Below, piece by piece: positions 7,376-13,753 of a stretch of 20,589 nucleotides of DNA. This DNA is from an uncultured Alphaproteobacteria bacterium. GTDB lineage: Bacteria > Pseudomonadota > Alphaproteobacteria > RF32 > CAG-239. The position numbers and the translations under genes were made by a program. Location: contig CAKQSV010000018.1 in assembly GCA_934273635.1 (NCBI GenBank), positions 1 through 20,589 of the forward strand, given 5' to 3'. Positions within the stretch are counted from its first letter, which is position 1; every line of letters begins with the position of its first letter. The notes below the pieces were generated by a model that saw only the letters and a list, made by a program, of their open reading frames with translations, made no database searches and was not told the origin of the DNA.

Positions 7376-7491
7376 ATTAGGTTGCATGACGGCAACGCTC
7401 ATCAAACGGCTATGGTCTGATGATTGGTGTTGCGGTGATGTTATTGTAAAAAAAACAACATCAGTATTGATGTTTATATTGGAGACAACAA

Positions 7492-7974
7492 GTGAACCGT
7501 GAAGAAAAAGCAGACCTGCTCAGCGAATTAAATGGTTTGTTCTCAAATGCAGACATTGTTGTGGTTTCTCACTACAAAGGTTTGACTGTTCAAGAAGTAT
7601 CAGATTTGAGAAACAGAATCAGAAAAGCTGGTGCTGGTTTCAGAGTTACTAAAAACCGGATTACTCGTCTGGCTCTTAAAGGCACAAAGTTTGAAGGTAT
7701 TGCAGACCTGTTCAAAGGCCCGACCGCTATTGCGTTTGCCAATGACCCTGTTTCTGCCTGCAAAGCTTGTGTTGAATTTGCTAAAGAAAACGAGAAGTTG
7801 ATCGTTGTCGGTGGCGCTATGGGAACCGGTGTTCTCAGCATTGAAGAAATCAATCGTTTGGCTACTATCCCGTCTATGGACGAGTTGCGCGCCAAAATTA
7901 TTGGTTTGTTGCAAGCCCCCGGTGCTCAGCTGGCTCGTGTTACCAAAGCATATTCAGAAAAAGAAGCCGCTTAA
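7492..7974 (+). CDS. rplJ: 50S ribosomal protein L10
   Basis: The 160-residue protein is slightly short of the usual 165-175. The N-terminal rRNA-binding domain is clear: NREEKADLLSELNGLF, IVVVSHYKGLTVQEVSDLRN (~22-41), FRVTKNRITRLAL (~50-62), then GPTAIAF and the conserved Gly/Val-rich end VVGGAMGTGVLS. The C-terminal helix that binds L7/L12 dimers follows (AKIIGLLQAPGAQLARVTKA). L10 is the stalk base. The start is GTG with GGAG 7 bases upstream (7481-7484). It is preceded by its L10 leader and followed 51 bases later by rplL. Confidence 0.97.
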   Translation: MNREEKADLLSELNGLFSNADIVVVSHYKGLTVQEVSDLRNRIRKAGAGFRVTKNRITRLALKGTKFEGIADLFKGPTAIAFANDPVSACKACVEFAKENEKLIVVGGAMGTGVLSIEEINRLATIPSMDELRAKIIGLLQAPGAQLARVTKAYSEKEAA

Positions 7975-8025
7975 TTTTGAGTAATTATATCGTTTTTAAA
8001 TTTAATTTTTTATTGGAGAAAAAAT

Positions 8026-8394
8026 ATGGCCGATTTAGCCAAATTAGTTGATGAATTGTCAGCCTTGACTGTTATGGAAGCTGCTGACTTGTCAAAAATG
8101 TTAGAAGAAAAATGGGGCGTTTCTGCCGCTGCTGCCGTTGCTGTTGCTGCCGGTGGTGCTGCTGCCGCTGCTGCTGAAGAAAAAGATGAATTTGATGTTA
8201 TCTTGGCTGAAGCTGGCGCAAACAAAATTAACGTTATTAAAGAAATCCGTGCTATCACTCAGTTGGGCTTGAAAGAAGCTAAAGATCTGGTTGACGGTGC
8301 TCCGAAGACTGTTAAAGAAGCTTGTCCGAAAGCTGAAGCTGAAGAAATCAAAGCTAAACTGGAAGCCGCTGGTGCTAAGGTTGAATTGAAGTAA
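8026..8394 (+). CDS. rplL: 50S ribosomal protein L7/L12
   Basis: The 122-residue protein has three standard parts: N-terminal dimerisation and L10-binding helices (1-~32, LAKLVDELSALTVMEAADLSKMLEEKWG), an Ala-rich hinge (~33-52), and the C-terminal factor-binding domain (EKDEFDVILAEAGANKINVIKEIRAIT...GLKEAKDLVDGAPKTVKE). It forms the multi-copy stalk that recruits EF-Tu, EF-G and IF2. GGAG (8014-8017) is 8 bases from ATG. A strong terminator follows, so rpoB and rpoC are not downstream, unlike most bacteria. Confidence 0.98.
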   Translation: MADLAKLVDELSALTVMEAADLSKMLEEKWGVSAAAAVAVAAGGAAAAAAEEKDEFDVILAEAGANKINVIKEIRAITQLGLKEAKDLVDGAPKTVKEACPKAEAEEIKAKLEAAGAKVELK

Positions 8395-8416
8395 TTTCTT
8401 CATTGCTAAGTTTTGT

Positions 8417-8451
8417 AAAAAGCCGTTACTCAAGCGAGTAACGGCTTTTTT
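8417..8451 (+). terminator. Rho-independent terminator after rplL
   Basis: The perfect stem GCCGTTACTC (8422-8431) and GAGTAACGGC (8436-8445) has the loop AAGC, preceded by five A and followed by six T. It ends the rplJ-rplL transcript. Confidence 0.95.
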
Positions 8452-8460
8452 GTTATGTGA

Positions 8461-8558
8461 GGGAAGAAAAGTTGGTGGCGAAGGAGGAGGGAGAGGAAAG
8501 GAGATTAGGAGGAGGGAGAGGAAAGGAGGTGGGGAAAGAGAGATGGAGGTAAAGGCAG
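8461..8558 (+). repeat. Polypurine tract with a 22-base direct repeat
   Basis: Nearly 100 bases on this strand are almost all A and G. Within it a 22-base purine block is present twice exactly, 8482-8503 and 8507-8528, separated only by ATT (period 25). GGAGG-like cores recur. No ORF of note. Such tracts can form triplex DNA; here the cause may simply be replication slippage. Confidence 0.7.
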
Positions 8559-8599
8559 GGTGAGTTTAAAATAAGGGAAAATTTTGATAAAAATAATAC

Positions 8600-8640
8600 T
8601 TGACAAATATAATATGTTTTATTTATTATATATAGTAAAT
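8600..8640 (+). promoter_or_regulatory. Strong promoter with overlapping AT dyad
   Basis: A perfect TTGACA (8600-8605), 18 bases, then TATTAT (8624-8629). An imperfect dyad ATTTATTATATATAGTAAAT (8621-8640) overlaps the -10 box and the start site, a plausible operator for an unknown repressor. It drives the thiol-redox pair at 8667-9579. Confidence 0.65.
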
Positions 8641-8666
8641 GATATACATATTAAGGAGGCAAAGTA

Positions 8667-9173
8667 ATGAAAAAAATGTTGAGTATGGTGACCTTAGTGA
8701 CGTTGGTGCCGGTGAAAGTATGGGCGAATCCGGCGTGCGCAGTGTGCACGGTGGCAATTGGGGCGTCGTTGAGCATTGCGCGGCGCTTGGGTGTGGAAGA
8801 TGCGGTTGTCGGGTTATGGGCAGGGGCTTTATTAACCTTGCTCGGGTATTGGACGATTTTGTTTTTTGATAAGAAAAATTGGAACTTTCGCGGACGTGAC
8901 CTGCTTTTATTAATGTCTTCGGTGGCGATGATTAGTTTTATTTATATTGATGAGGTTGAGTATGCGCCGGTGGTAATTTGGCATTTGTTTTATATGGATG
9001 TGATTTTGTTCAGTGCAATTTGGGGGATGCTGATTTATATCGGTTCGCAAAAATTTTATCAATTTTTGAAGCAGCGTAACGGCGGGCATGCACATTTTCC
9101 GTTTGAAAAGGTGGTTTTGCCGTTGGTGATGTTGTTGATTGTCAGTGTGTTGGTGACTTATTTTCCACTTTAA
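8667..9173 (+). CDS. Exported four-helix membrane protein with N-terminal CxxC
   Basis: The 168-residue protein has a signal peptide-like start (1-20, ending VKVWA) followed at once by NPACAVCTVAIGASLSIARR, with Cys24 and Cys27 in a CxxC. Hydrophobic segments follow at ~46-67, 78-94, 102-125 and 148-165. If the signal is cut, the CxxC lies at the outer face of the membrane near residue 1 of the mature protein. His106 lies in the third segment and a GGHAH motif precedes the last. I recall similar CPVCTVAVGAG...LGIDD...GLW proteins of unknown function in diverse bacteria. The next gene, 19 bases on, encodes a periplasmic thioredoxin-like protein, so a redox or metal-handling membrane partner is likely; this is inference. 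AAGGAGG (8653-8659) is 7 bases from the ATG. Confidence 0.8.
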   Translation: MKKMLSMVTLVTLVPVKVWANPACAVCTVAIGASLSIARRLGVEDAVVGLWAGALLTLLGYWTILFFDKKNWNFRGRDLLLLMSSVAMISFIYIDEVEYAPVVIWHLFYMDVILFSAIWGMLIYIGSQKFYQFLKQRNGGHAHFPFEKVVLPLVMLLIVSVLVTYFPL

Positions 9174-9192
9174 CAATAAAGGAGTTTGAAAG

Positions 9193-9579
9193 ATGAAAAA
9201 GTTTGTTTTGTTGGGGGTAGCCATTTGTTTATGGGCGCAAACTGTTGCCGCTGAATCGCAAAAAGAGGTGGTGATTTTTTCGCAGCCTTGCCATTTTTGC
9301 GATAAGATGAAAGAGGCGCTGAACGGCGGAATTATCAAAGAAAATCCGGATATTCGGTTTACGATTTTAGATATTCAGGAGGAGAAAAACAACAAGTTGC
9401 TGCAAAAATTTGCAAAGCAATATGATTTGCAGGGGCAAATCGGGTTGCCGCTGTTGTTTGTTGGAAGGAATTATATGATGGGATGGGGTGAGAACGCGCC
9501 GCAGGAGTTGTATTTGGAGCAGCTGCGGGCGGAAAATGTATCCCGCGTGCCGGTGAAAATTATCAAACAAGGGTTGTAG
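9193..9579 (+). CDS. Periplasmic thioredoxin/glutaredoxin-like protein (CHFC)
   Basis: The 128-residue protein has an N-terminal signal peptide (1-20, ending QTVAA). The mature part starts with a beta strand VVIFSQPCHFCDKMKEAL, the thioredoxin-fold active site with Cys33 and Cys36 (C-H-F-C). IRFTILDIQ is the next strand, and GLPLLFVG supplies the cis-proline (Pro86) facing the active site, then a Gly turn (GRNYMMGW). Size fits a single glutaredoxin/thioredoxin domain. It probably cycles electrons or disulfides in the periplasm, with the CxxC membrane protein upstream as partner. GGAG (9181-9184) is 8 bases before ATG. The direction (oxidase or reductase) is unknown; CHFC resembles the Dsb-like C-x-H/F-C class but does not prove it. 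Confidence 0.85.
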   Translation: MKKFVLLGVAICLWAQTVAAESQKEVVIFSQPCHFCDKMKEALNGGIIKENPDIRFTILDIQEEKNNKLLQKFAKQYDLQGQIGLPLLFVGRNYMMGWGENAPQELYLEQLRAENVSRVPVKIIKQGL

Positions 9580-9608
9580 TTTTATATTTCTTATGTTCTC
9601 CCTATGAA

Positions 9609-9650
9609 ACGTCATCACGAAGGCTGGCTTAGCAACGGTGGTAATTAAGT
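9609..9650. repeat. Possible degraded REP-like element
   Basis: CGTCATCACGAAGGCTGGCTT...AGCAACGGTGGTAATTA keeps the outline of the repeat type at 3817 and 20236 (GTCATTGCGA...GGCAATCT) but with several changes. Only the layout supports it. Confidence 0.3.
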
Positions 9651-9661
9651 AGAAAAAAAGC

Positions 9662-9690
9662 TTGATTTTTGGTGCGTGAGAGAGTATAAG
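9662..9690 (+). promoter_or_regulatory. Candidate promoter for the small ORF at 9788
   Basis: TTGATT (9662-9667), exactly 17 bases, then TATAAG (9685-9690). A TATAAT at 9716-9721 lies further on without a -35 box. The leader would be ~90 bases and contains AGGA plus an ATG-TAA start-stop pair at 9747-9752. Confidence 0.45.
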
Positions 9691-9787
9691 CCTATCTGCT
9701 AATTTATTATTAAGTTATAATTTTTTAATCTGAGGATACAGGAAGTATGTAAGGAATACGCCCTCATTAAACAACCCTGAAAAGAAT

Positions 9788-9904
9788 ATGAAAAGTATTA
9801 TTAAGAAAATTTTTGCTGCGTTGAGACCGAGTGATTATGCCATGTGTTCGGCTATTTACGGTGTTTCGGGTTATATTTTGATAACTCCTTATCGCGGTAA
9901 GTAA
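9788..9904 (+). CDS. Possible 38-residue small protein
   Basis: The ORF runs from ATG 9788 to TAA 9902-9904 and encodes MKSIIKKIFAALRPSDYAMC followed by SAIYGVSGYILITPYRGK. It has a basic amphipathic start, a short hydrophobic middle and a basic end, the look of a small membrane-associated protein. No other ATG, GTG or TTG lies upstream in frame before the stop at 9731, and there is no good Shine-Dalgarno, which counts against it. A promoter-like pair upstream (9662-9690) and a hairpin with a T-run just downstream make it look like a complete unit. I do not recognise the family. Confidence 0.4.
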   Translation: MKSIIKKIFAALRPSDYAMCSAIYGVSGYILITPYRGK

Positions 9905-9905
9905 A

Positions 9906-9983
9906 AAAAGATGTGATGTTGACAGCTTAAACAAACCTCTGCTTATCGGCAGGTGGTGCGTTTGGCTATCATATCACTTTTTT
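9906..9983 (+). terminator. Long imperfect hairpin ending in a T-run
   Basis: An A-run and GATGTGAT (9909-9916) pair with ATATCAC and a T-run (9971-9983). Inside, AAACAAACCTCTGC pairs with GGCAGGTGGTGCGTTT around TTATC, with bulges and G-U pairs. It is much longer than an ordinary terminator, so a structured RNA or element remnant is also possible. Confidence 0.45.
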
Positions 9984-10003
9984 TATGCGCAAAAATTGGA
10001 AAC

Positions 10004-10048
10004 AAAAAAACAGCGAAATCTTAAAAAAGGTTTCACTGTTCTTTTTTT
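10004..10048. terminator. Bidirectional terminator between the small ORF and the repeat protein
   Basis: AACAGCGAAATC (10009-10020) and GGTTTCACTGTT (10029-10040) form a stem with wobble pairs and an A-rich loop. A run of A precedes and a run of T follows, so it works on either strand. It lies 10 bases past the stop of the minus-strand gene at 10059. Confidence 0.75.
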
Positions 10049-10058
10049 AGTTTACAGA

Positions 10059-10658
10059 TTAATGATAGCGTTGATCTGCTTTCCAACACTCATGGTAAAC
10101 CAATTTGTCTTCGGCGATGCCAACGGTTTCCAGTAGTTGTTCAGCCTCGGGGCAGAGTTGTAGTCGTGACAGGTAAAAACGTATTTGGACGTGTTCGTTG
10201 GTTTTGAGCAAGACACATTCAAAATTGCGCTTATTGGATAATTCCTGTTGTTTGGCGTCTTCTGAATATGAAGACCAGATTTCATTTGATGAAACGAAAG
10301 ACCAGTGTTGAATAAAATTGATTATTACGTCTTCTAACACACCAGGAACTTTCATGAGGGTCTCCAACGCGCTTTCTTCAAAGCAACAAACATCAGGATT
10401 ACGGCTGAAATAAAAGCGAATTTCGTTTGGTTTGCCACGCTTTACCAACTCATCAAGGCTTTCAAGCTCAAGATAGTGATGAGCAATGTAGGCCATGATT
10501 TCTTCGTGATTTCCGCGTTTGATTAGCGCGCACTCTTCTTCTGATGACAAGCACTTGCAAACACGAACGTAACGCATAATGTTGTTATGCTGACCGGTCT
10601 TGACTAAGGTTAAAAAGTCATGCCCATTTACAAAAGTTAATTTTTCTTTGTAATTCAT
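10059..10658 (-). CDS. Helical-repeat protein of unknown function
   Basis: The 199-residue protein is built of about five ~30-35 residue units of the form (A/C)LIKRGNHEEIMAYIAHHYLE, (D)ELVKRGKPNEIRFYFSRNP, and CVLLKTNEHVQIRFYLSRLQL: a Leu-Val/Ile-Lys-x-Gly turn, then E/Q-I-x-x-Y and a second helix. This is an alpha-solenoid-like pattern. No signal peptide, membrane segment or catalytic motif is seen, so a cytosolic protein-binding role is possible but unproved. It also has an unusual number of Cys and His for a cytosolic protein. A minus-strand TTGACA (10730-10735), 17 bases, TACTGT (10707-10712) is a likely promoter; no clear Shine-Dalgarno precedes the ATG. It stands alone between two terminator or operon ends. 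Confidence 0.72.
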   Translation of the reverse strand: MNYKEKLTFVNGHDFLTLVKTGQHNNIMRYVRVCKCLSSEEECALIKRGNHEEIMAYIAHHYLELESLDELVKRGKPNEIRFYFSRNPDVCCFEESALETLMKVPGVLEDVIINFIQHWSFVSSNEIWSSYSEDAKQQELSNKRNFECVLLKTNEHVQIRFYLSRLQLCPEAEQLLETVGIAEDKLVYHECWKADQRYH

Positions 10659-10706
10659 AAATTCTGTATTTTAAATAATTCAACAAAAAAATAATTTATT
10701 GGTTGG

Positions 10707-10735
10707 ACAGTAGACTTTTAAGGAGGCATTGTCAA
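10707..10735 (-). promoter_or_regulatory. Candidate promoter of the helical-repeat gene
   Basis: On the minus strand a perfect TTGACA (10735-10730) is followed after 17 bases by TACTGT (10712-10707). It begins 9 bases after the smr stop codon. Confidence 0.45.
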
Positions 10736-10744
10736 GTAAAAAGG

Positions 10745-11284
10745 TCAGCGCTTTTTGCGGAGCATAATGTATAAGGCACCGGAGCCGCCCAAGCGTTCTT
10801 CCGGATGGATAAAGCCCAAAATCAGCGGACGGAGCTCTTCGGTGTTGAGCCAAACCGGCGTACGCTCTTTCAGTTTGCCTTTGGGGTTGAAAATATCGCT
10901 GTTGTCCTGATTAAGCCCCTTACCGGTGATGATGAGAACGCAGCGTTTGCTCTGCAGATAAGACTGTTTGATAAAATTGACGACGGCGCCAAAAGCTTGT
11001 TCTTCGGTTTTGCCGTGCAGGTCGAGAGTGCCTTCAATGCGATATTCGCAACGCTTAAAGCGCTTGGCGGTGTTGCCGTCCATCTCATTAAGATTGCCGA
11101 CCAGCAACGGCGCCAACTGATAAATGTTGGGGATGTTTTTGTAGCTGACCGTAGGTGTGACCTCGTCAATATAGACCGGCGCCGAGGGTGGTTCTTCAGG
11201 CTGCGGCAATTTTTGCACCGTGCCGACAAACTCATCCCATGCGGCGGCGTCATCGGCGTTTATGTCAGGCTGCTGCGGTTTCAT
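10745..11284 (-). CDS. Smr-domain protein (MutS2 C-terminal-like nuclease domain)
   Basis: The 179-residue protein has an unstructured, Pro-rich N-terminus (1-80) and a C-terminal Smr domain: TLDLHGKTEEQA (residues 86-97, with the LDLHG signature), CVLIITGKG (115-123, the TGKG signature), WL (145-146) and GGSGALYIMLRKKR (166-179). Stand-alone Smr proteins of this class in proteobacteria are thought to act on nucleic acid, with nicking or ribonuclease activity shown in some relatives. It is the last gene of the timA-mltA operon and its start overlaps the previous gene by 20 bases, so translation is probably coupled. This order is familiar in alphaproteobacteria. Confidence 0.92.
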   Translation of the reverse strand: MKPQQPDINADDAAAWDEFVGTVQKLPQPEEPPSAPVYIDEVTPTVSYKNIPNIYQLAPLLVGNLNEMDGNTAKRFKRCEYRIEGTLDLHGKTEEQAFGAVVNFIKQSYLQSKRCVLIITGKGLNQDNSDIFNPKGKLKERTPVWLNTEELRPLILGFIHPEERLGGSGALYIMLRKKR

Positions 11285-11759
11285 CTTTTTTCTCTTGCGG
11301 TTCGGCGGGCTTGTCGGTCATCAGGTCGGCAAAGTTTTTGACGGTAAATTCTTTCCAGTCACCGGAGGGGGCAATGCAACCGACTTTTTTGTCGGCTTTG
11401 GTGGCAAACACCAGACCGCCGTATTGCCACAATTCATCACAATGGGTGTAATCGGTGGCGATGTATTGCTTGGTGCGCCACAGCAGGCGTTTGTCTATCA
11501 TCCGCTTAAAGTAGTAGGTATAAACCAAAATCATCCCGATAATAAATGCCAGTCCGAAAAAGCTGCTGACGGTGATGATTAAGACCAGTCCCATAAGGGT
11601 CGGAATCAGCAGCGGCAACAGGTTCTCCCACGGGTTATAAACCGGAGAGTTGGGGCGATTAAGTTTGGAGGTGTCAAGATAAATGCGCAGCAAATCTTGC
11701 TCCATGGCGCGGGATAGCGCCTTGTATATCAGCAAATCGGCTTTATTTGGTTTGGGCAT
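11265..11759 (-). CDS. Two-helix membrane protein of unknown function
   Basis: The 164-residue protein has a basic N-terminal region (1-45), two adjacent hydrophobic helices (~46-64 and 66-84), a basic stretch (KRMIDKRLLWRTKQY) and a soluble C-terminal part (~95-164) ending in a charged PAEPQEKKDETAAA tail. The layout suggests a helical hairpin with both ends in the cytosol. I do not recognise the family. It overlaps mltA by 17 bases and smr by 20 bases, so it is clearly translated as part of that operon. An envelope role next to the lytic transglycosylase is inference. Confidence 0.82.
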   Translation of the reverse strand: MPKPNKADLLIYKALSRAMEQDLLRIYLDTSKLNRPNSPVYNPWENLLPLLIPTLMGLVLIITVSSFFGLAFIIGMILVYTYYFKRMIDKRLLWRTKQYIATDYTHCDELWQYGGLVFATKADKKVGCIAPSGDWKEFTVKNFADLMTDKPAEPQEKKDETAAA

Positions 11760-12966
11760 TGCTTATCTCCAAACTGCGGGGTAACAGAATATAGTAACGA
11801 CCGGCGGCGTTCATTTTGCCGGCTTGAGCCAACACTTCTTCATCGCCGGAGCCCCAATAAAAGTCACCGCGCACCGCGCCTTTGATAGCGCCGCCGACAT
11901 CTTGCGCCACTACCAGTTGCTCGATTTTTTCGTGTAAGGGACCGGTGGTCTCAAGCCACAAAAGCGAGCCGAGCGGAATATAGCGGCGGTCAACGGCGAG
12001 ACTGCGTTGCGCGGTCAAAGGCACGTTTTGCGCACCAACCGGCGAGGTGGTGCTGGCAACGCGGTGGAAGACATAGCGTTTGTTTTTGCGTAGTTCTTTG
12101 ACGGCTTGTTGCGGGTGTTGTCTAAGCCATTTGCGAATTTCGCCCATAGAGGCGTGACCTTTGTCTATCAGCCCTTGCGAGAGCAAAATACTGCCGATGC
12201 CGGTAAACGGTTGTCCGTTATGGGCGGCAAAACCTAAGCGGACGCGGTCGCCGTTCTCAAGTTTGGCAACGGCCGAGCCTTGAATTTGCATAATGTTGAG
12301 GTCGACCAAATCTTTTGCCCACAAAATCACCGGCGCCGGAATCTCGGAAGTTTCGATTTGCTCACGGGTGTAGTAGGGCACGAGTTTTTGCTGTTTGGTG
12401 TCTACCCTACCATAGATTTTGGCGTTGGGCAGGCGGTTGTCAAAGTCGCTGATGTTGACTTCAATCAAGTCAAGTGGCTTGCCATAAATAGGGTATTGAT
12501 ATTTGGCACTTTGGGTTTTAGAAACATCTATTGCCGACTCATAATAGGCGGTGAATTTTCCCTCGGGATTGTTGTTGTCGAGCACCAGATAAGGAGTGAA
12601 AACCTTGTCTAAGAAAAAGCGCAGTTCGGCCGAGGTGCTGATGTCGGAGTTGAGAAACTTTTGGCACGCCAGTTGATAGGCTTGGGTGGGGATTTTCAGC
12701 TCCGAATTAGACATATAGGTGTTTTTTTCTTTAAGCACCTGCTCACAAGAAGACTTGATGGCGGGGTAGGCCTTGATGAGGTCGTCACGATACCAGTTTT
12801 TGAGGTCGGCAAATGCCGCCGGCACCAGACTGACTGAGGAGGGTTGTTGGCTTTGCGTTTGTTTGTTGACCGCAATTTTGGGCATTTCCTTTGATTTGTT
12901 ATCGTCTTCTTGTCCGCAGCCGCCAAAAAAGAGAGCGATGAGTAAAAGATAAAATATTTTAGGCAT
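11743..12966 (-). CDS. mltA: MltA-type membrane-bound lytic murein transglycosylase (lipoprotein)
   Basis: The 407-residue protein starts with a lipoprotein signal (MPKIFYLLLIALFFGGC; lipobox FGGC, Cys17). The MltA domain follows: GKFTAYYESAIDVS (~136-149), PIYGKPLDLIEV, GRVDTKQQKLVPYYTREQIE, WAKDLVDLNIMQIQGSA and RVRLGFAAHNGQPFTGIG (~241-258). The C-terminal 3D domain carries AVDRRYIPLGSLLWLE and AQDVGGAIKGAVRGDFYWG (354-372), where Asp356 and Asp368 fall at the conserved Asp positions, one of which is catalytic in the family. The enzyme cuts glycan strands of peptidoglycan to 1,6-anhydromuropeptides at the inner face of the outer membrane. Its ATG shares one base with the timA stop. Confidence 0.96.
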   Translation of the reverse strand: MPKIFYLLLIALFFGGCGQEDDNKSKEMPKIAVNKQTQSQQPSSVSLVPAAFADLKNWYRDDLIKAYPAIKSSCEQVLKEKNTYMSNSELKIPTQAYQLACQKFLNSDISTSAELRFFLDKVFTPYLVLDNNNPEGKFTAYYESAIDVSKTQSAKYQYPIYGKPLDLIEVNISDFDNRLPNAKIYGRVDTKQQKLVPYYTREQIETSEIPAPVILWAKDLVDLNIMQIQGSAVAKLENGDRVRLGFAAHNGQPFTGIGSILLSQGLIDKGHASMGEIRKWLRQHPQQAVKELRKNKRYVFHRVASTTSPVGAQNVPLTAQRSLAVDRRYIPLGSLLWLETTGPLHEKIEQLVVAQDVGGAIKGAVRGDFYWGSGDEEVLAQAGKMNAAGRYYILLPRSLEISNAQTK

Positions 12967-13616
12967 TATTTTTTAGTCGAAATTAAAATCCAGTTGGGGT
13001 TGGTTGAGGTCAGGCAATGTTCAAAAGTCCAAACATCGGTAATGGTTTGCACAAAATTTTCATCGCCTTCAATCACTTCATCTTGTTTGTTTTTGAGCAG
13101 GTTGACCTGTTCGGTGACAAACTTGACGGCAATCTTAACGATGTTGTTTTTGCCAAGTTTGACGTCGGTGATTTCGGTGTTGTTAAAGCCAATCAAATCA
13201 GTCTCGGCGGAGATGCCATCGGTTTGGCGTTGGTGCAAAATCTCTTGAAATTTTTTTATCAATTTGGGCGATACCAAGCCTTCGAGCGTTTGGGTGTCGC
13301 CTTTGGCAAACGCGGTGATGATGATTTCAAAAGCGCGTTTAGCACCGTTTAAAAAGGCGTCGGTGTTGAAGTTGGGGATTTTGGCAATCTCCTGCTCCAG
13401 AGGGGACAAATCTTGCGGCGGGGTGATGTCTTGAGCCTGTTGTTTGGCGTTGCGCTCGTTTTCTTGCATGATAATGTCAAAAATTTTGGCGGCGCTTTCT
13501 TCGCTAAGCGGGGTCGGTTTGGAATTTTCGGGGCGAGTTCCCAACACGTTTTTGAGGCGCATAAACAATAACACAACGGCGATTAACAATATGATTATAT
13601 CCAAAAACTGCAACAT
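12966..13616 (-). CDS. timA: Tim44-like membrane-anchored protein (TimA family)
   Basis: The 216-residue protein has one N-terminal membrane helix (residues 4-20, FLDIIILLIAVVLLFMR) followed by LKNVLGTRPEN, a typical start of the alphaproteobacterial Tim44 homologues, a linker rich in Pro and Gln, and a C-terminal Tim44-like domain (~90-216, NTDAFLNGAKRAFEIIITAF, LVSPKLIKKF, VQTITDVWTFEH). Mitochondrial Tim44 tethers the import motor; the bacterial form's job is not settled. GGAG 5 bases before ATG supports the start. It leads the minus-strand operon with mltA and smr and diverges from secB, an order known in alphaproteobacteria. Confidence 0.92.
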   Translation of the reverse strand: MLQFLDIIILLIAVVLLFMRLKNVLGTRPENSKPTPLSEESAAKIFDIIMQENERNAKQQAQDITPPQDLSPLEQEIAKIPNFNTDAFLNGAKRAFEIIITAFAKGDTQTLEGLVSPKLIKKFQEILHQRQTDGISAETDLIGFNNTEITDVKLGKNNIVKIAVKFVTEQVNLLKNKQDEVIEGDENFVQTITDVWTFEHCLTSTNPNWILISTKK

Positions 13617-13655
13617 TTTTCTCCATGATTACTTTTCTTATTTTTCTCAGAATTT

Positions 13656-13722
13656 AATATAGCCAAAATATTGTTTTTATCAACTATAAATATTTGACCG
13701 CGGCGATTATTTATAATAAAGT
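13656..13722. promoter_or_regulatory. Divergent promoters between timA and secB
   Basis: On the minus strand TTGATA (13683-13678), 16 bases, then TATATT (13661-13656) suits the timA operon. On the plus strand TTGACC (13694-13699), 17 bases, then TAAAGT (13717-13722) suits secB; a TATAAT at 13712-13717 is too close to that -35 box. The two -35 boxes are about 10 bases apart, so RNA polymerase binding may compete. Confidence 0.5.
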
Positions 13723-13753
13723 AGCGGCAGTTTTTTTATAAAGGAGCCAAAAT

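Noticed and set aside
8639..8869. 76-codon frame overlapping the CxxC membrane protein
   Set aside because: Out of frame with a gene that has a strong ribosome site and clear signal peptide; the start lies at the promoter.
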